Shown here: in pieces, positions 17,538-26,567 of the stretch
How positions within the stretch are numbered: the stretch's first letter is position 1
Layout of the letters: each line of letters begins with the position of its first letter
From: Agarivorans gilvus
GTDB taxonomy: Bacteria > Pseudomonadota > Gammaproteobacteria > Enterobacterales > Celerinatantimonadaceae
Length of the DNA: 64,000 nucleotides
Assembly: GCF_001420915.1 (NCBI RefSeq)
Contig: NZ_CP013021.1
Location: forward strand, 4,064,501 to 4,128,500
Direction of reading: 5' to 3'
Translations under genes and position numbers: made by a program
The notes under the pieces: generated by a model
Seen by the model: only the letters and a program-made list of their open reading frames with translations
Database searches by the model: none
Told to the model about the DNA's origin: nothing

Positions 17538-18308
17538 TTAGTTTTTTCGCGCTACGATGCTGTAAACCAAGGGCGAGTTGTAGTGTTCGTGTTCATAAAC
17601 AAACTCGCCTTCGGCGCGTTGACTAAGGTCTTCAAAACAATCGTAGGGACTGTAGTCATATTCGTGAACTTGCTCAATGCTTAAGCCTGCTTTAATTAAA
17701 GCGTTAAGCACATCAGAAAGGGGGTGGCCCCAAGTGAGCATGGGACTTTCTTCATCCCCTTCAACTTCGGTGTAGCTGCCTTCTTCGTCAAGATCGGCTT
17801 GCTCGCGATGAAAATAACCATAACCGCTGAGCAAGTCATGCACCGGGTGAAACTCAACCAAGCATAACTGACCACCAGGCTTAAGGTTGGCCGCTACCAC
17901 TTGTGCCCAACGCTCTATATCGGGCAGCCAGCAGAGTGCGCCATAAGAGGCAAACACCCAGTCGTGAATAGCTTGGCTTTGCTCGCCATAACCATAGACA
18001 TCTTGGCAGATGAACTCAGCTTGAAGACCGGTTTTTTCCGCCAGTTGCTCAGCTTGTTTAATCGCTTCACTGGATAAGTCTACCGCGGTCACTTCGGCAC
18101 CTAAGCGGGCCCAAGAGAGGCTGTCTAAGCCAAAATGACATTGTAAATGTAATAGCTTTTTGCCGCTTACATCACCCATGAGCTCCCGCTCGATGCTTTT
18201 TAGCGAACTGTTACCAGCCATAAAGCCGGCAACATCGTAAAACTCGGTATCTAAGTGCAGTGCAGCGCGCTTGTCCCAGGCTGCTTTATTGATTGCTAAA
18301 TAATCCAT
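17538..18308 (-). CDS. Class I SAM-dependent methyltransferase
   Basis: A 256-residue Rossmann-fold methyltransferase. Motif I is KLLHLQCHFGLDSLSWARLGA (~50-70, the usual GxGxG being QCHFG), motif II is VTAVDLSSEAI, and the post-II acidic residue lies in FICQDVYG. The family is common in gammaproteobacteria and has no assigned substrate. It starts at ATG 18306-18308. The C-terminal part is rich in Asp/Glu/Tyr (DLDEEGSYTEVEGDEES), which may be a substrate lid. It stands alone. Confidence 0.85.
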   Translation of the reverse strand: MDYLAINKAAWDKRAALHLDTEFYDVAGFMAGNSSLKSIERELMGDVSGKKLLHLQCHFGLDSLSWARLGAEVTAVDLSSEAIKQAEQLAEKTGLQAEFICQDVYGYGEQSQAIHDWVFASYGALCWLPDIERWAQVVAANLKPGGQLCLVEFHPVHDLLSGYGYFHREQADLDEEGSYTEVEGDEESPMLTWGHPLSDVLNALIKAGLSIEQVHEYDYSPYDCFEDLSQRAEGEFVYEHEHYNSPLVYSIVARKN

Positions 18309-18376
18309 GTGATCGTTTATCGTAAGGAAAGATAAGCAGAGTGTACTTGAGTTAGGTGGCGTAATGCGAGCCCAGT

Positions 18377-20851
18377 TTAGCTTTCATCACTTTGTTGGTT
18401 GAGTTGTTGGCGTAACATATCTTCTAGAGTGATTAAGCCTAAACATACTCCGCTAGGACCTGTGACCACGGCGACGGTATAAGGGTATTGCACAAATTGT
18501 TGAAATAGCTTCTCTAAGGGGGTGTCGGCCGCTACTTCTAATTGGTCTTTTTTCATGACTTGATGAACGCGTTTATTTAAGGTGAGTAAATCGCGCTGTT
18601 GCTCGCCCTCGGTATTGAGGTAGGGACTAATCGCGGCGTTTAGATCGCTTTGGTATAACACGCCAACACAATGGCTTTTCTCTATCACTAATATAAAGCG
18701 GTATTGCTTAGCTGCAAATTTTTCTGCAGCGCGTTTTAGTTGGTCGTCTAGGCCGAGTTTGGAAAAGTGGCGACGCATAATGTTTTTGGCATAGAGCTGG
18801 TCGCCCTGATGCAAGTGCTCTTTTAAGTGAGGATAATAGAGCGTGTCCTTTTGTAGTATTTGTCCCAGCGCTTGTGGTTTATCAAATAGGTAGCCTTGTA
18901 ATTTATCGACTTTAAGTTTCGATAGTAGGTTTAGTTCTTGGGCGCTTTCTACTCCCTCAGCTACCACATTGCCGCCCATTTTGTGGGTCAGTTTGCATAA
19001 CATATCGATCATTGCATATTCATGGGAGCCTTCGCTTAGGCCGGAGACAAAAGAGCGATCGATTTTCACGGTATTGACTGGTATTTGCCGCAGATAAGAA
19101 AACGAAGAATAGCCAGTACCAAAGTCGTCTAGAGCAATCGAAATTTGATGGGCTTTTAGTTTGTCTATCCATTTAGCATGGTAATAGGAATCATCAAAAT
19201 AAGCTGATTCGGTAAGCTCAACGGTGATTAGGCTTAAGTCGACACAACTTTGTTTTAAAATGTCTAAGGTTTCTTCTAAGCAACAATGTGAGACGCTGTC
19301 GTTAGCTACAGAGCGGTTGAGTGACATGCCTAGCTGTGGCGAATCGAAGTGTTTTTGCAATAATGATAAATCTGCCAAGGCTTGTTGAGTGACAATGGCA
19401 TCAATTTTATCTATCCACTTATACTCTTCCGCTATGTCGATCAGTTCTTGAATCCCATAGCTCATTTCGGTATCGAGTTTAATCCGGCACAGTGCTTCAA
19501 ATTTAACAATTTTAAGCTGCTCTATATCCACAATCGGCTGGTAATATACGCTGACTTGGTTGGCAGCCAAAGCCTTTCTTAACAAGATGGCAAGGGTGGA
19601 TTTTCGGCTGAAGCGTTTGGATAAGCGCCGATCAAAATAGTGTAGTGAAGAGCTATCGCCTTGGCTGTTGGCGATGAGTGATTGAGTGGCATGACTCAGC
19701 AGTTGTATGGGACTATTGGCGTCAACATGCAATACCGAAACGCCAGCATTAATGCTGGCTGAGAGCACGATGTCCTGTTCTTTGGTTTCGCCTTCTAAAG
19801 TATGCAAGCTTTGTTTGAGAACTTTTTCTATATCTTCTACCCGTTTGGGGGCCACCCAATAAGCGGCGAACATCTTGTTACTTAAAATGCCTAAATGACC
19901 GGGATGCTGAAGTTGGTTGAAGCGCTGCGCTACCAGCCATTGCAAAGTAATGCTGCTGAGTTTCTGCGCCAGCGACACATTGAATACCATGCAAATAATG
20001 GTTTGGTTTTTGCCTAATTGTTGATAATCAGCGTTGAGCTTTTTGGTAAAGGCATTTTTGTCAGGAACATGGATAGTTGTGCGTTGGTTGGGATCATCGG
20101 CGTCCCATAAGTCAGCATAACTGTCTAAGCGATGACTCGAAGAAACATAAACATGTTCGTGCTTGGGCAGGTCGATGCGTTGAATTGTTACCTCGTGGGT
20201 ATAGACTTCAGCTTGTTTGCTTCTGGCTAGCAGTTCACCCGACCAAACCTTATGCTTATCAACATGCTGCCACAATTTTTGATAAAAGCTGTCGGTATAA
20301 CGGCCACTCTTAAAAATAGCGGCGGGGCGACCAAGCAATTCATGCTCGGCATAACCGGTTTCCTGACACATCGCCCGATTAACTTTAATAATGCGATGGT
20401 TAGCATCGGCAATCATTAAACTTTCCATCGATTTTGCAAACAGGCTATTAAGAAACTCCAGTTCCTGTTGTTTGGTGAGAAAGGACTGCTTTAGTTCAAT
20501 GCTACCTTTAAGGATCTTACCATTGGCACTGGCCGAATCGATGTTGATGTCTGCAATGTAACGATGTTGAAAGGCATTGAGAATGACAGTTTGGCTAAGC
20601 GCTTGGCCAGTTTGTATCACTTGCTTGATGTGTTTTTTTAGCAGCTGTAATTGTGGCTTTTCTAAAGTGGCAAACAGTTGCGATAGGGTCAATTGTGATT
20701 GCTTGGGGTAGCCAAGCAGGGTTAACAGTTGTTTGGGACATTCAAACTGGTTGCTTTCTAAATCAATAGACCAAGGCTGCACGGGGAAATCGCGCACTTG
20801 TTGAAAAGAAGACTCATCTTCAACCATGGGATTGGCCTTATTTCGTTTCAT
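18377..20851 (-). CDS. PAS-PAS-degenerate GGDEF-EAL-CBS c-di-GMP phosphodiesterase
   Basis: A soluble signalling protein of ~824 residues. Order: a PAS-like region (~20-125), a clear PAS (~140-235, MIADANHRIIKVNRAMCQETGY), a degenerate GGDEF domain with no GGDEF motif (~265-410), an EAL domain (~430-670) and a CBS pair (~700-820). The EAL catalytic set is present: EALCR, ELTES, DDFGTGYSS, the VKID lysine, AEGVES and LQGYLF. It should hydrolyse c-di-GMP to pGpG. The CBS pair could bind adenosine nucleotides and gate activity. I start at ATG 20849-20851; a TTG five codons earlier and an ATG eight codons later are alternatives, all with weak ribosome-binding sites. Confidence 0.9.
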   Translation of the reverse strand: MKRNKANPMVEDESSFQQVRDFPVQPWSIDLESNQFECPKQLLTLLGYPKQSQLTLSQLFATLEKPQLQLLKKHIKQVIQTGQALSQTVILNAFQHRYIADINIDSASANGKILKGSIELKQSFLTKQQELEFLNSLFAKSMESLMIADANHRIIKVNRAMCQETGYAEHELLGRPAAIFKSGRYTDSFYQKLWQHVDKHKVWSGELLARSKQAEVYTHEVTIQRIDLPKHEHVYVSSSHRLDSYADLWDADDPNQRTTIHVPDKNAFTKKLNADYQQLGKNQTIICMVFNVSLAQKLSSITLQWLVAQRFNQLQHPGHLGILSNKMFAAYWVAPKRVEDIEKVLKQSLHTLEGETKEQDIVLSASINAGVSVLHVDANSPIQLLSHATQSLIANSQGDSSSLHYFDRRLSKRFSRKSTLAILLRKALAANQVSVYYQPIVDIEQLKIVKFEALCRIKLDTEMSYGIQELIDIAEEYKWIDKIDAIVTQQALADLSLLQKHFDSPQLGMSLNRSVANDSVSHCCLEETLDILKQSCVDLSLITVELTESAYFDDSYYHAKWIDKLKAHQISIALDDFGTGYSSFSYLRQIPVNTVKIDRSFVSGLSEGSHEYAMIDMLCKLTHKMGGNVVAEGVESAQELNLLSKLKVDKLQGYLFDKPQALGQILQKDTLYYPHLKEHLHQGDQLYAKNIMRRHFSKLGLDDQLKRAAEKFAAKQYRFILVIEKSHCVGVLYQSDLNAAISPYLNTEGEQQRDLLTLNKRVHQVMKKDQLEVAADTPLEKLFQQFVQYPYTVAVVTGPSGVCLGLITLEDMLRQQLNQQSDES

Positions 20852-20988
20852 GCTACTAAAGAGCAAGCGGCTCTGGGCTTGCCTTTAGTATTAAATGATA
20901 AATCCAACATAAACAAACCTTAGCAAAGGCCGGTCGCTAGCAGCAAGTTTATTCGCTTAAAACTAGGTCGATACTGCGGGCTGCTTAG

Positions 20989-22221
20989 TTAGCTCTCAGA
21001 CCGAGCTATTGGCCCCTGATTTTGTTGTGGCAAGGCCAAACTAATTAAGCTAGTGCCCAGCAACATAGCGAAGCTGACCCATAAACAGGCGCTAAGCCCT
21101 GCTTGCTGGAAAACCCAGCCAGAAAGCACGGTGCCGAGCAAACGTCCCATGGCATTAGCCATGTAATAGAAGCCCACATCCATGGATACACCCTCTTCGC
21201 TGGCATAACTCACCACTAAAAAGGAGTGCAATGAAGAGTTGATGGCAAACACAAAACCAAATAGCAATAAACCGATAATTAGGCTGTAGCTGAGTTGCCA
21301 CTGCAGTTGAACTAAATAGGCTAGAATTACTGTAACCATACTCAGCAATAAAGCCCAGCCAACGGCGGCATTGCGTCCAGGAATGACTTTAGACTTACCA
21401 CCGGTGATGGCCGGGGCAAGGGCTTGTACTATGCCATAAGCCACCACCCAGCAGGCCATAAAACCACCGGTTTGCAGGTGATCCCAATTTAGTTGGGCAC
21501 TTAAAAACACCGGTAGGGCTACTACAAACCAGACATCGCGAGCGGCAAATAAAAAGAGCCGAGCGCTAGCTAGCACATTGATTTGTCGGCTTTTAGAAAA
21601 CAACTGCGAAAACTTGGCTTTGGTTTTTGCTTTGCCTAAGTCTTTGGCCAGCAACTTTAAACTAAGCATTAATACTAGGGCTAATACGCCTGCCATGGCT
21701 AGCATCGACAACTGAAAGCCCAGCAGCTTGAGTAGCGCACCGCCTAGGAAAAAGCCAAAGCCTTTTAAGGCGTTCTTCGAGCCGGTTAATAGAGCGACCC
21801 ACTTGTACAGGCTATGTTGTTGCTCAGACTGAACCAGCGCCTTGATAGAGCTCTTGGCGCTCATTTTATTTAAGTCTTTGGCTATGCCCGATAAAGCCTG
21901 AACGGCCATTACCAAGGGAATAGATAAATACTGGCTGGGTAGGCCAAGGGCCAACAAGGCCACTATTTGCATGGCCAAGCCGATGTTCATGGTGTGATTA
22001 AGACCAATTCTAGCCCCCAACCAGCCACCCAGCAGGTTGGTTACCACCCCAAAAAACTCATAAAACAAAAACAACATGGCAATGGCGAAAGCGCTATAAC
22101 CAAGCTGATGGAAGTACAGCACCACGAGCATTCGCAGGGCACCGTCGGTAATGGTGAAATTCCAATAATTGAAGGTCACCAAAAGATATTGTTTTAAGCT
22201 AGTGGGGAGGCTATTGAACAT
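20989..22221 (-). CDS. arsJ: Organoarsenical efflux MFS transporter ArsJ
   Basis: MFS permease of ~410 residues, the last gene of the arsenic operon. ArsJ exports 1-arseno-3-phosphoglycerate, the unstable product made by the partner GAPDH from arsenate and glyceraldehyde-3-phosphate, which then breaks down outside to arsenate. The N-terminus (YWNFTITDGALRMLVVLYFHQLGY) and LLGGWLGARIGLNHTM match ArsJ. I start at ATG 22219-22221, seven bases after the GAPDH stop, with AAGGA overlapping the end of that gene; an upstream TTG is unlikely. The tight spacing indicates co-translation with the GAPDH, as expected for a labile substrate handed to its exporter. Confidence 0.92.
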   Translation of the reverse strand: MFNSLPTSLKQYLLVTFNYWNFTITDGALRMLVVLYFHQLGYSAFAIAMLFLFYEFFGVVTNLLGGWLGARIGLNHTMNIGLAMQIVALLALGLPSQYLSIPLVMAVQALSGIAKDLNKMSAKSSIKALVQSEQQHSLYKWVALLTGSKNALKGFGFFLGGALLKLLGFQLSMLAMAGVLALVLMLSLKLLAKDLGKAKTKAKFSQLFSKSRQINVLASARLFLFAARDVWFVVALPVFLSAQLNWDHLQTGGFMACWVVAYGIVQALAPAITGGKSKVIPGRNAAVGWALLLSMVTVILAYLVQLQWQLSYSLIIGLLLFGFVFAINSSLHSFLVVSYASEEGVSMDVGFYYMANAMGRLLGTVLSGWVFQQAGLSACLWVSFAMLLGTSLISLALPQQNQGPIARSES

Positions 22222-22228
22222 GATTGAG

Positions 22229-23239
22229 CTAGTCCTTATCCGCTGCACCAACTAGGCGGATCAACTCACTGGTGCGAGTGGCGTAACCCATCTCATTGTC
22301 GTACCAAGCGTATAACTTAAGCATCCGTTTGCCTATCATCATGGTGGATAGAGCATCGATAATGCTAGAGCGTTGGTCGCCCTTGTAATCGATGGATACC
22401 AGTGGTTTTTCTTCATAACCAAGAATGCCTTTGAGTTCGTTCTCGCTGGCTTGCTTTAATAGCTGGTTGACTTCTTCGGCAGTGGTATCGCGCTCTAAGC
22501 TAAATACCATGTCGGTGAGAGAAGCATTGGCCAAGGGAACGCGCACCGCATGACCATTTAGTTTGCCGGTCAACTCTGGGAAAATCTCACAAATGGCTTT
22601 GGCGCTGCCAGTGGTGGTGGGAATTAACGACATACCACAGGCGCGAGCTCTACGTAGATCCTGATGTGGTGCATCGAGGATGGTTTGAGTATTGGTGAGG
22701 TCGTGAATGGTGGTCATGCAGCCTGAGGCTATGCCGAAATGTTGTTGAATTACCTTGATTACCGGCGCTAGGCAGTTGGTGGTGCATGAGGCGGCGGTAA
22801 CAATGGCATGGCGACTTGGCTCAAAGATATGTTGATTGACCCCCACCACGATATTGGCAATATCGGGATCTTTAACCGGGGCGGAAACCACTACTCGTTT
22901 AACGCCTTGGGCTAAGTAGGGGCTAAGCAAGTCTTTGCTGCGGTGTACTCCGGTGGCTTCTAGCACTACATCACAGCCCGACCAGTCTAGCTGGCTTAAG
23001 TCGCCTTGTTGAAAGCAGGGAATGTGTTGTTGATTGATGAGCAGGCCATTAGCGTCATGTTGCACTTGATGCTGCCATCGTCCTTGCACCGAATCAAACT
23101 CCAGTAAGTGGGCGAGGGTTTTAGCATCTCCAGCCACATCGTTGATCATTACAAATTCTAAGTCTGGCCAATCGTAAGCCGCACGTAAGGCTAAACGGCC
23201 AATTCGGCCAAAACCATTAATACCTACTTTAATTGTCAT
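22229..23239 (-). CDS. ArsJ-associated glyceraldehyde-3-phosphate dehydrogenase
   Basis: GAPDH of 336 residues. The NAD-binding N-terminus is KVGINGFGRIGRL, the catalytic cysteine lies in ASCTTNCLAP (~150), the substrate phosphate site is in TTTGSAKA, and YDNEMGYATR is at the C-terminus. In ars operons this paralogue uses arsenate in place of phosphate to make 1-arseno-3-phosphoglycerate for ArsJ. The operon position, between a phosphatase and arsJ and behind an ArsC-ArsR fusion, makes that role far more likely than glycolysis. The gaps to its neighbours are 11 and 7 bases. Confidence 0.93.
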   Translation of the reverse strand: MTIKVGINGFGRIGRLALRAAYDWPDLEFVMINDVAGDAKTLAHLLEFDSVQGRWQHQVQHDANGLLINQQHIPCFQQGDLSQLDWSGCDVVLEATGVHRSKDLLSPYLAQGVKRVVVSAPVKDPDIANIVVGVNQHIFEPSRHAIVTAASCTTNCLAPVIKVIQQHFGIASGCMTTIHDLTNTQTILDAPHQDLRRARACGMSLIPTTTGSAKAICEIFPELTGKLNGHAVRVPLANASLTDMVFSLERDTTAEEVNQLLKQASENELKGILGYEEKPLVSIDYKGDQRSSIIDALSTMMIGKRMLKLYAWYDNEMGYATRTSELIRLVGAADKD

Positions 23240-23250
23240 GTTGGTGTTTC

Positions 23251-23745
23251 CTATTTAGCAAACTGCTGAATATATTGTTGTTGTACTGCTTGTGAGAAGG
23301 CATTGGGGCGAACGGCCTTAATTTTGCTGATAGCCTCATCCAGTTCAATACCAAGCGCCAACATGATGCGCGCCGCTAGCAGCCCAGTGCGTCCGCTGCC
23401 GCCTTTGCAGTGAATAGTTAAGTTCATACCGTTGTTCAGTAGTTGTAAGAAGCGAGGTAAAACACTTTGGAAACGCTCTTCCCAAGCTTCATCTGGCACG
23501 TTGTCATCTTCAATAGGCAGATGAAACCACTGCATGTCGTAGGTTACGGCATGTTTGGCTAACTCACTCAGTTGGTTTTCTGCCAGTTCTTCACTGGTCA
23601 TTAAGGTGATTAGCGCAGGGCTATTTTTATGACAAAGCTCTTGTAAGGAGCTATACAGATCGGCGCCTTGGGTGCCAGGGCAAGGAGTCAGTAGTAGCTG
23701 CGCATTAGCGCTAACATCAACGGCATAAATAGGATGTGAAGACAT
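23251..23745 (-). CDS. Cys-based (dual-specificity/CDKN3-like) phosphatase in the ars operon
   Basis: A 164-residue protein tyrosine-phosphatase-fold protein. The P-loop is HCKGGSGRTG (112-121), a complete C-x5-R with C113 and R119; the general-acid loop is probably IEDDNVPDEAW (~79-88). It lies between the ArsC-ArsR fusion (15 bases upstream) and the GAPDH (11 bases downstream), so it is co-transcribed. Its role in arsenic handling is unknown to me. The P-loop binds oxyanions, so arsenate binding, or turnover of arseno- or phosphoglycerate, is conceivable. A housekeeping protein phosphatase carried in the operon is the alternative. Confidence 0.8.
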   Translation of the reverse strand: MSSHPIYAVDVSANAQLLLTPCPGTQGADLYSSLQELCHKNSPALITLMTSEELAENQLSELAKHAVTYDMQWFHLPIEDDNVPDEAWEERFQSVLPRFLQLLNNGMNLTIHCKGGSGRTGLLAARIMLALGIELDEAISKIKAVRPNAFSQAVQQQYIQQFAK

Positions 23746-23760
23746 AATGAACCTTAATTT

Positions 23761-24540
23761 TTAATGGCTAATTGATTTAGAAGCTACCTGCTGTCGTATT
23801 CGCGCAAGCGGCTGATTAATGTATCCGGGGTTGGCTAAACGTGTGGTCGAGAGCGTTTGAGCTACCCAGTCGGGCAATTCAGGGTTGAGGTGATAAAACA
23901 CCTGTTGAGCCTGACGAGTGGTAGATAGTAATTGGCATTCACGCAACAAAGCTAAGTGGCGCGATATTTTCGGTTGGCTTTCGGCCAAGGCATGGCTGAG
24001 TTGATTCACGCTGAGGCGCTGCTCATCTTCGATCAGTAGCAAAATTTGCAAGCGAGTATTGTCGCTAAACTGCTTAAACACGTCGATGGGGGCAATGTTG
24101 AGCGCTGAACCGCTGGGCCGATTGTACTTAACAAACTCGGCTAGGCGTTGTTTTAAGTCGGCAAATGTTTTAGTGAATAAGTCCATGCCCGGCTGGGCAG
24201 CTGGATCGGCCAAATTCCAATGCAAAATGGCTGCACCGGTGGGTAACGAGGCGCATTCTTGTTTGGCGCTGTCACACAGGGTAATCACGAAATCAAAACT
24301 GACTTTGTTGGCCTCTGTCTGCTGCAATGTTTGCTCAAGTTGTTGAATACTTTTGCTGTATAGGCCTTGGCAAGATAGTCCCTGCTTGCTCAGCGTTTGT
24401 AGCGTTCTGGGGTCGATGGCTTTGGCTTGGGTGCCAGCGCTGTAGGCGGTGAAGTGCTGCCCATAGCATTGATTAACCAAGGCTTCTGCCAATTGTGAGC
24501 GAGCCGCATTGGCAGTACACAGAAATAAGATAGAAAACAT
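23761..24540 (-). CDS. ArsC (thioredoxin-type arsenate reductase)-ArsR fusion
   Basis: A 259-residue fusion. Residues 1-140 form a low-molecular-weight-phosphatase-type ArsC: the P-loop C8-TANAA-R14 and the redox cysteines C89 and C96 spaced as in staphylococcal ArsC (TLCDxxxxxC). DP at 112-113 is the general-acid loop. Residues ~152-245 form an ArsR winged helix (FKQFSDNTRLQILLLI, then SQPKISRHLALLREC). The classical arsenite-binding pair of ArsR (CVC in helix 3) is replaced by LSVNQLS. I start at ATG 24538-24540, where ArsC homology begins; an ATG ten codons earlier lies inside the operator palindrome. First gene of the arsenic operon, probably its autorepressor. Confidence 0.9.
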   Translation of the reverse strand: MFSILFLCTANAARSQLAEALVNQCYGQHFTAYSAGTQAKAIDPRTLQTLSKQGLSCQGLYSKSIQQLEQTLQQTEANKVSFDFVITLCDSAKQECASLPTGAAILHWNLADPAAQPGMDLFTKTFADLKQRLAEFVKYNRPSGSALNIAPIDVFKQFSDNTRLQILLLIEDEQRLSVNQLSHALAESQPKISRHLALLRECQLLSTTRQAQQVFYHLNPELPDWVAQTLSTTRLANPGYINQPLARIRQQVASKSISH

Positions 24541-24552
24541 GGTTGCCACATA

Positions 24553-24572
24553 ATATGCGAAAAATCGCATAT
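24553..24572. promoter_or_regulatory. Putative ArsR operator
   Basis: ATATGCGA-AAAA-TCGCATAT: perfect 8-bp arms, just upstream of the ArsC-ArsR start. A second half-like element (ATTTCGTATAT) follows at 24578-24588. An AT-rich dyad at this place is typical of ArsR/SmtB binding sites; binding by the fusion protein is inferred. Confidence 0.6.
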
Positions 24573-24713
24573 ATGATATTTCGTATATTTTGGTTTAGCA
24601 ATAACAAATAATTTAAATATCGAATAGCGGCAAGTCATCTAGGTCTTTGCTAGGGTTTAAGTGAGGGGTCATTGATGCAATGACAATATCTAACCAACCA
24701 GCAAGGAGTTTTT

Positions 24714-24962
24714 ATGTTAGGTGAAGACCATTCTTTGGCTAATGAGTTTCCAGATTATCTAGATACAATTAAAAATTTAGTCAGTAATGACCCGGAATTT
24801 GCTAAGGAAACCAAGCGTTATAATGCCTTAGACAAAGAAATACGCGTATTAGAGTTACAGGGAGGGCCGATTGAAGATGAGGCTATGGTGCAATTAAAAC
24901 TTCAACGGGCCGAGTTAAAGGATGCGCTCTACCAGCGTTTACAAGTAGAGCAGGACTCTTAG
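24714..24962 (+). CDS. YdcH family protein (DUF465)
   Basis: An 82-residue helical protein with AAGGAG upstream of ATG. The sequence HSLANEFPDYLDTIKNLVSNDPEFAKETKRYNALDKEI follows the YdcH/DUF465 pattern, and the helix-turn-helix hairpin (~25-75) is typical. The family is widespread in proteobacteria; I know of no firm function. It is divergent from the arsenic operon and alone. Confidence 0.82.
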   Translation: MLGEDHSLANEFPDYLDTIKNLVSNDPEFAKETKRYNALDKEIRVLELQGGPIEDEAMVQLKLQRAELKDALYQRLQVEQDS

Positions 24963-25005
24963 TCACGCTTAGCTAGAGTAGTGCTAAGGCTGCTTGATGC
25001 AGCCT

Positions 25006-26370
25006 TTAATGTGTTGCTTGCTGGGCTTTATGCTGGATTTTTTGTTGGTACATGTTTTTATCAGCATAAGATAGCAATTGCTCAATACTGTCGACTTGCT
25101 CTGGATACAGGGCGAAACCAATACTTAAAGACGCGACAATCGATTGCCCCTGCCAGTTGAGCACTTGTGATTCTACTTGTTGTTTTATTTTGCCTATGAT
25201 GTGTTTAGCGCTTTCGCTGTTGTGGACATCTTTTAATAGCACGACAAATTCATCACCGCCAAAACGGGCCACCGTATCCGATTGGCGTACACTGGCTAAC
25301 AGTTGATTAGACACGTGTTTAAGCAACTCGTCACCCGCGTTATGGCCAATTTGATCATTTACCTTCTTAAAGCCGTTGAGGTCGATGTTTAATAGTGCAA
25401 AACCGGGTTTGTTTTGATTTTTGTTGGTGAGTTCGTGGAGCTGATTCATGACAAAGCGGCGATTCGGTAGTTGGGTGAGCTCATCCACCAACGAGGCTTT
25501 ATGAATTTGTTTATAATTAAGAAAATGCAGCACTAACAGCAAATAAACCGCAATTGTAACGACTAAACCAAGCACTAAACTGAGTTGTCGCGTGTTTTGG
25601 ATGTGATTTAGTTCTGCAGTATCGAACTTGGCCGCCAATAACCAAGTGCCAGAGGGAAGGCGAATAATGTGCTCCAAATCCGGCTTAGTGAAAACAGCCG
25701 CCGAGCCGTAAAACACCTCTCCGGCTTGGCCGTTGTGCTGTTTACGTAAGGCGACATCTAAACCGCTTAAGCCTTCTAGGCCACTGCCTTTGAGCATCTT
25801 GTTGTAGTCCATGACCACGCTAACGGTACCCCAGTAGTGCTGGTTTTTCGGCGCGTCTGAAAAAATGGGGTAGCGAGCAATTAGGCCTAGCCCTCCTTGC
25901 ACCAAGTTGACGGGCCCATCGATATAAACATCCATTAACTCACGAGCCTTGTTAACACCAATTAGTTGTTTGGGTTGGGTTCTAAAGTCTAAACCTATAG
26001 CCCCTTCGTTACCTTCTAAGGGATAAACTTTGCTAATAATATTGTTGGGTGCAATGCCGATACTGCGCACAAATTGTGCTTTGTTGAGTAATTTTTGGGC
26101 GATGGTTTTCCAATGACTGGAGGCTAAATCTTGGTCGAGAGTCACCACTGTAGCTAGGCTGTCGGCGAGATAGGTATCTTGAAAAATAATCGCTTCGAGG
26201 TTAGCGCGGGTAATGGCGAGGTTTCTACCTAACTCTGCCTCCACTTTTTGGACTTCGTTACCCACAAAAAACTGACTAACTAACTGAATAGACAATGCGG
26301 CCAAAACAAAATAAAGCATCGATGAGAGTGCAAACATCAAGTTTGCTTTTTGTTGTAAGCCTTTAAACAC
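25006..26370 (-). CDS. CHASE-domain diguanylate cyclase
   Basis: Inner-membrane sensor cyclase of 454 residues. TM1 is at ~12-34. A periplasmic CHASE domain (~75-250) has the signature IGIAPNNIISKVYPLEGNEGAIGLD. TM2 is at ~262-284, and the GGDEF domain spans ~290-445. The active site GGDEF is intact at 371-375, with an inhibitory RxxD site (RQSD, 362-365), so c-di-GMP synthesis with product inhibition is predicted. CHASE domains bind small ligands such as cytokinin-like or peptide molecules; none can be named here. It is monocistronic. Confidence 0.93.
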   Translation of the reverse strand: MFKGLQQKANLMFALSSMLYFVLAALSIQLVSQFFVGNEVQKVEAELGRNLAITRANLEAIIFQDTYLADSLATVVTLDQDLASSHWKTIAQKLLNKAQFVRSIGIAPNNIISKVYPLEGNEGAIGLDFRTQPKQLIGVNKARELMDVYIDGPVNLVQGGLGLIARYPIFSDAPKNQHYWGTVSVVMDYNKMLKGSGLEGLSGLDVALRKQHNGQAGEVFYGSAAVFTKPDLEHIIRLPSGTWLLAAKFDTAELNHIQNTRQLSLVLGLVVTIAVYLLLVLHFLNYKQIHKASLVDELTQLPNRRFVMNQLHELTNKNQNKPGFALLNIDLNGFKKVNDQIGHNAGDELLKHVSNQLLASVRQSDTVARFGGDEFVVLLKDVHNSESAKHIIGKIKQQVESQVLNWQGQSIVASLSIGFALYPEQVDSIEQLLSYADKNMYQQKIQHKAQQATH

Positions 26371-26567
26371 TAAGCGCTACTTCCATTAAATCGCGACTGA
26401 TGAACATTAGGGGTGGAGTGATAAGTGTAACGGCCTATCCCTATTTTTTGTAGGTTAATATTTATAATTTATTGATTCAGCGATGAAAGTATTTCATTTT
26501 TGTGCTTTGGGTTTTGTTTATCAGGACGCTTGGTTATATTGAGGCTTTGAATGAACAGAGACTGAAA

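Noticed and set aside
24541..24570. Longer start for the ArsC-ArsR fusion at ATG 24570
   Set aside because: The extra ten codons lie inside the operator palindrome and have no ribosome-binding site; family homology begins at 24540.
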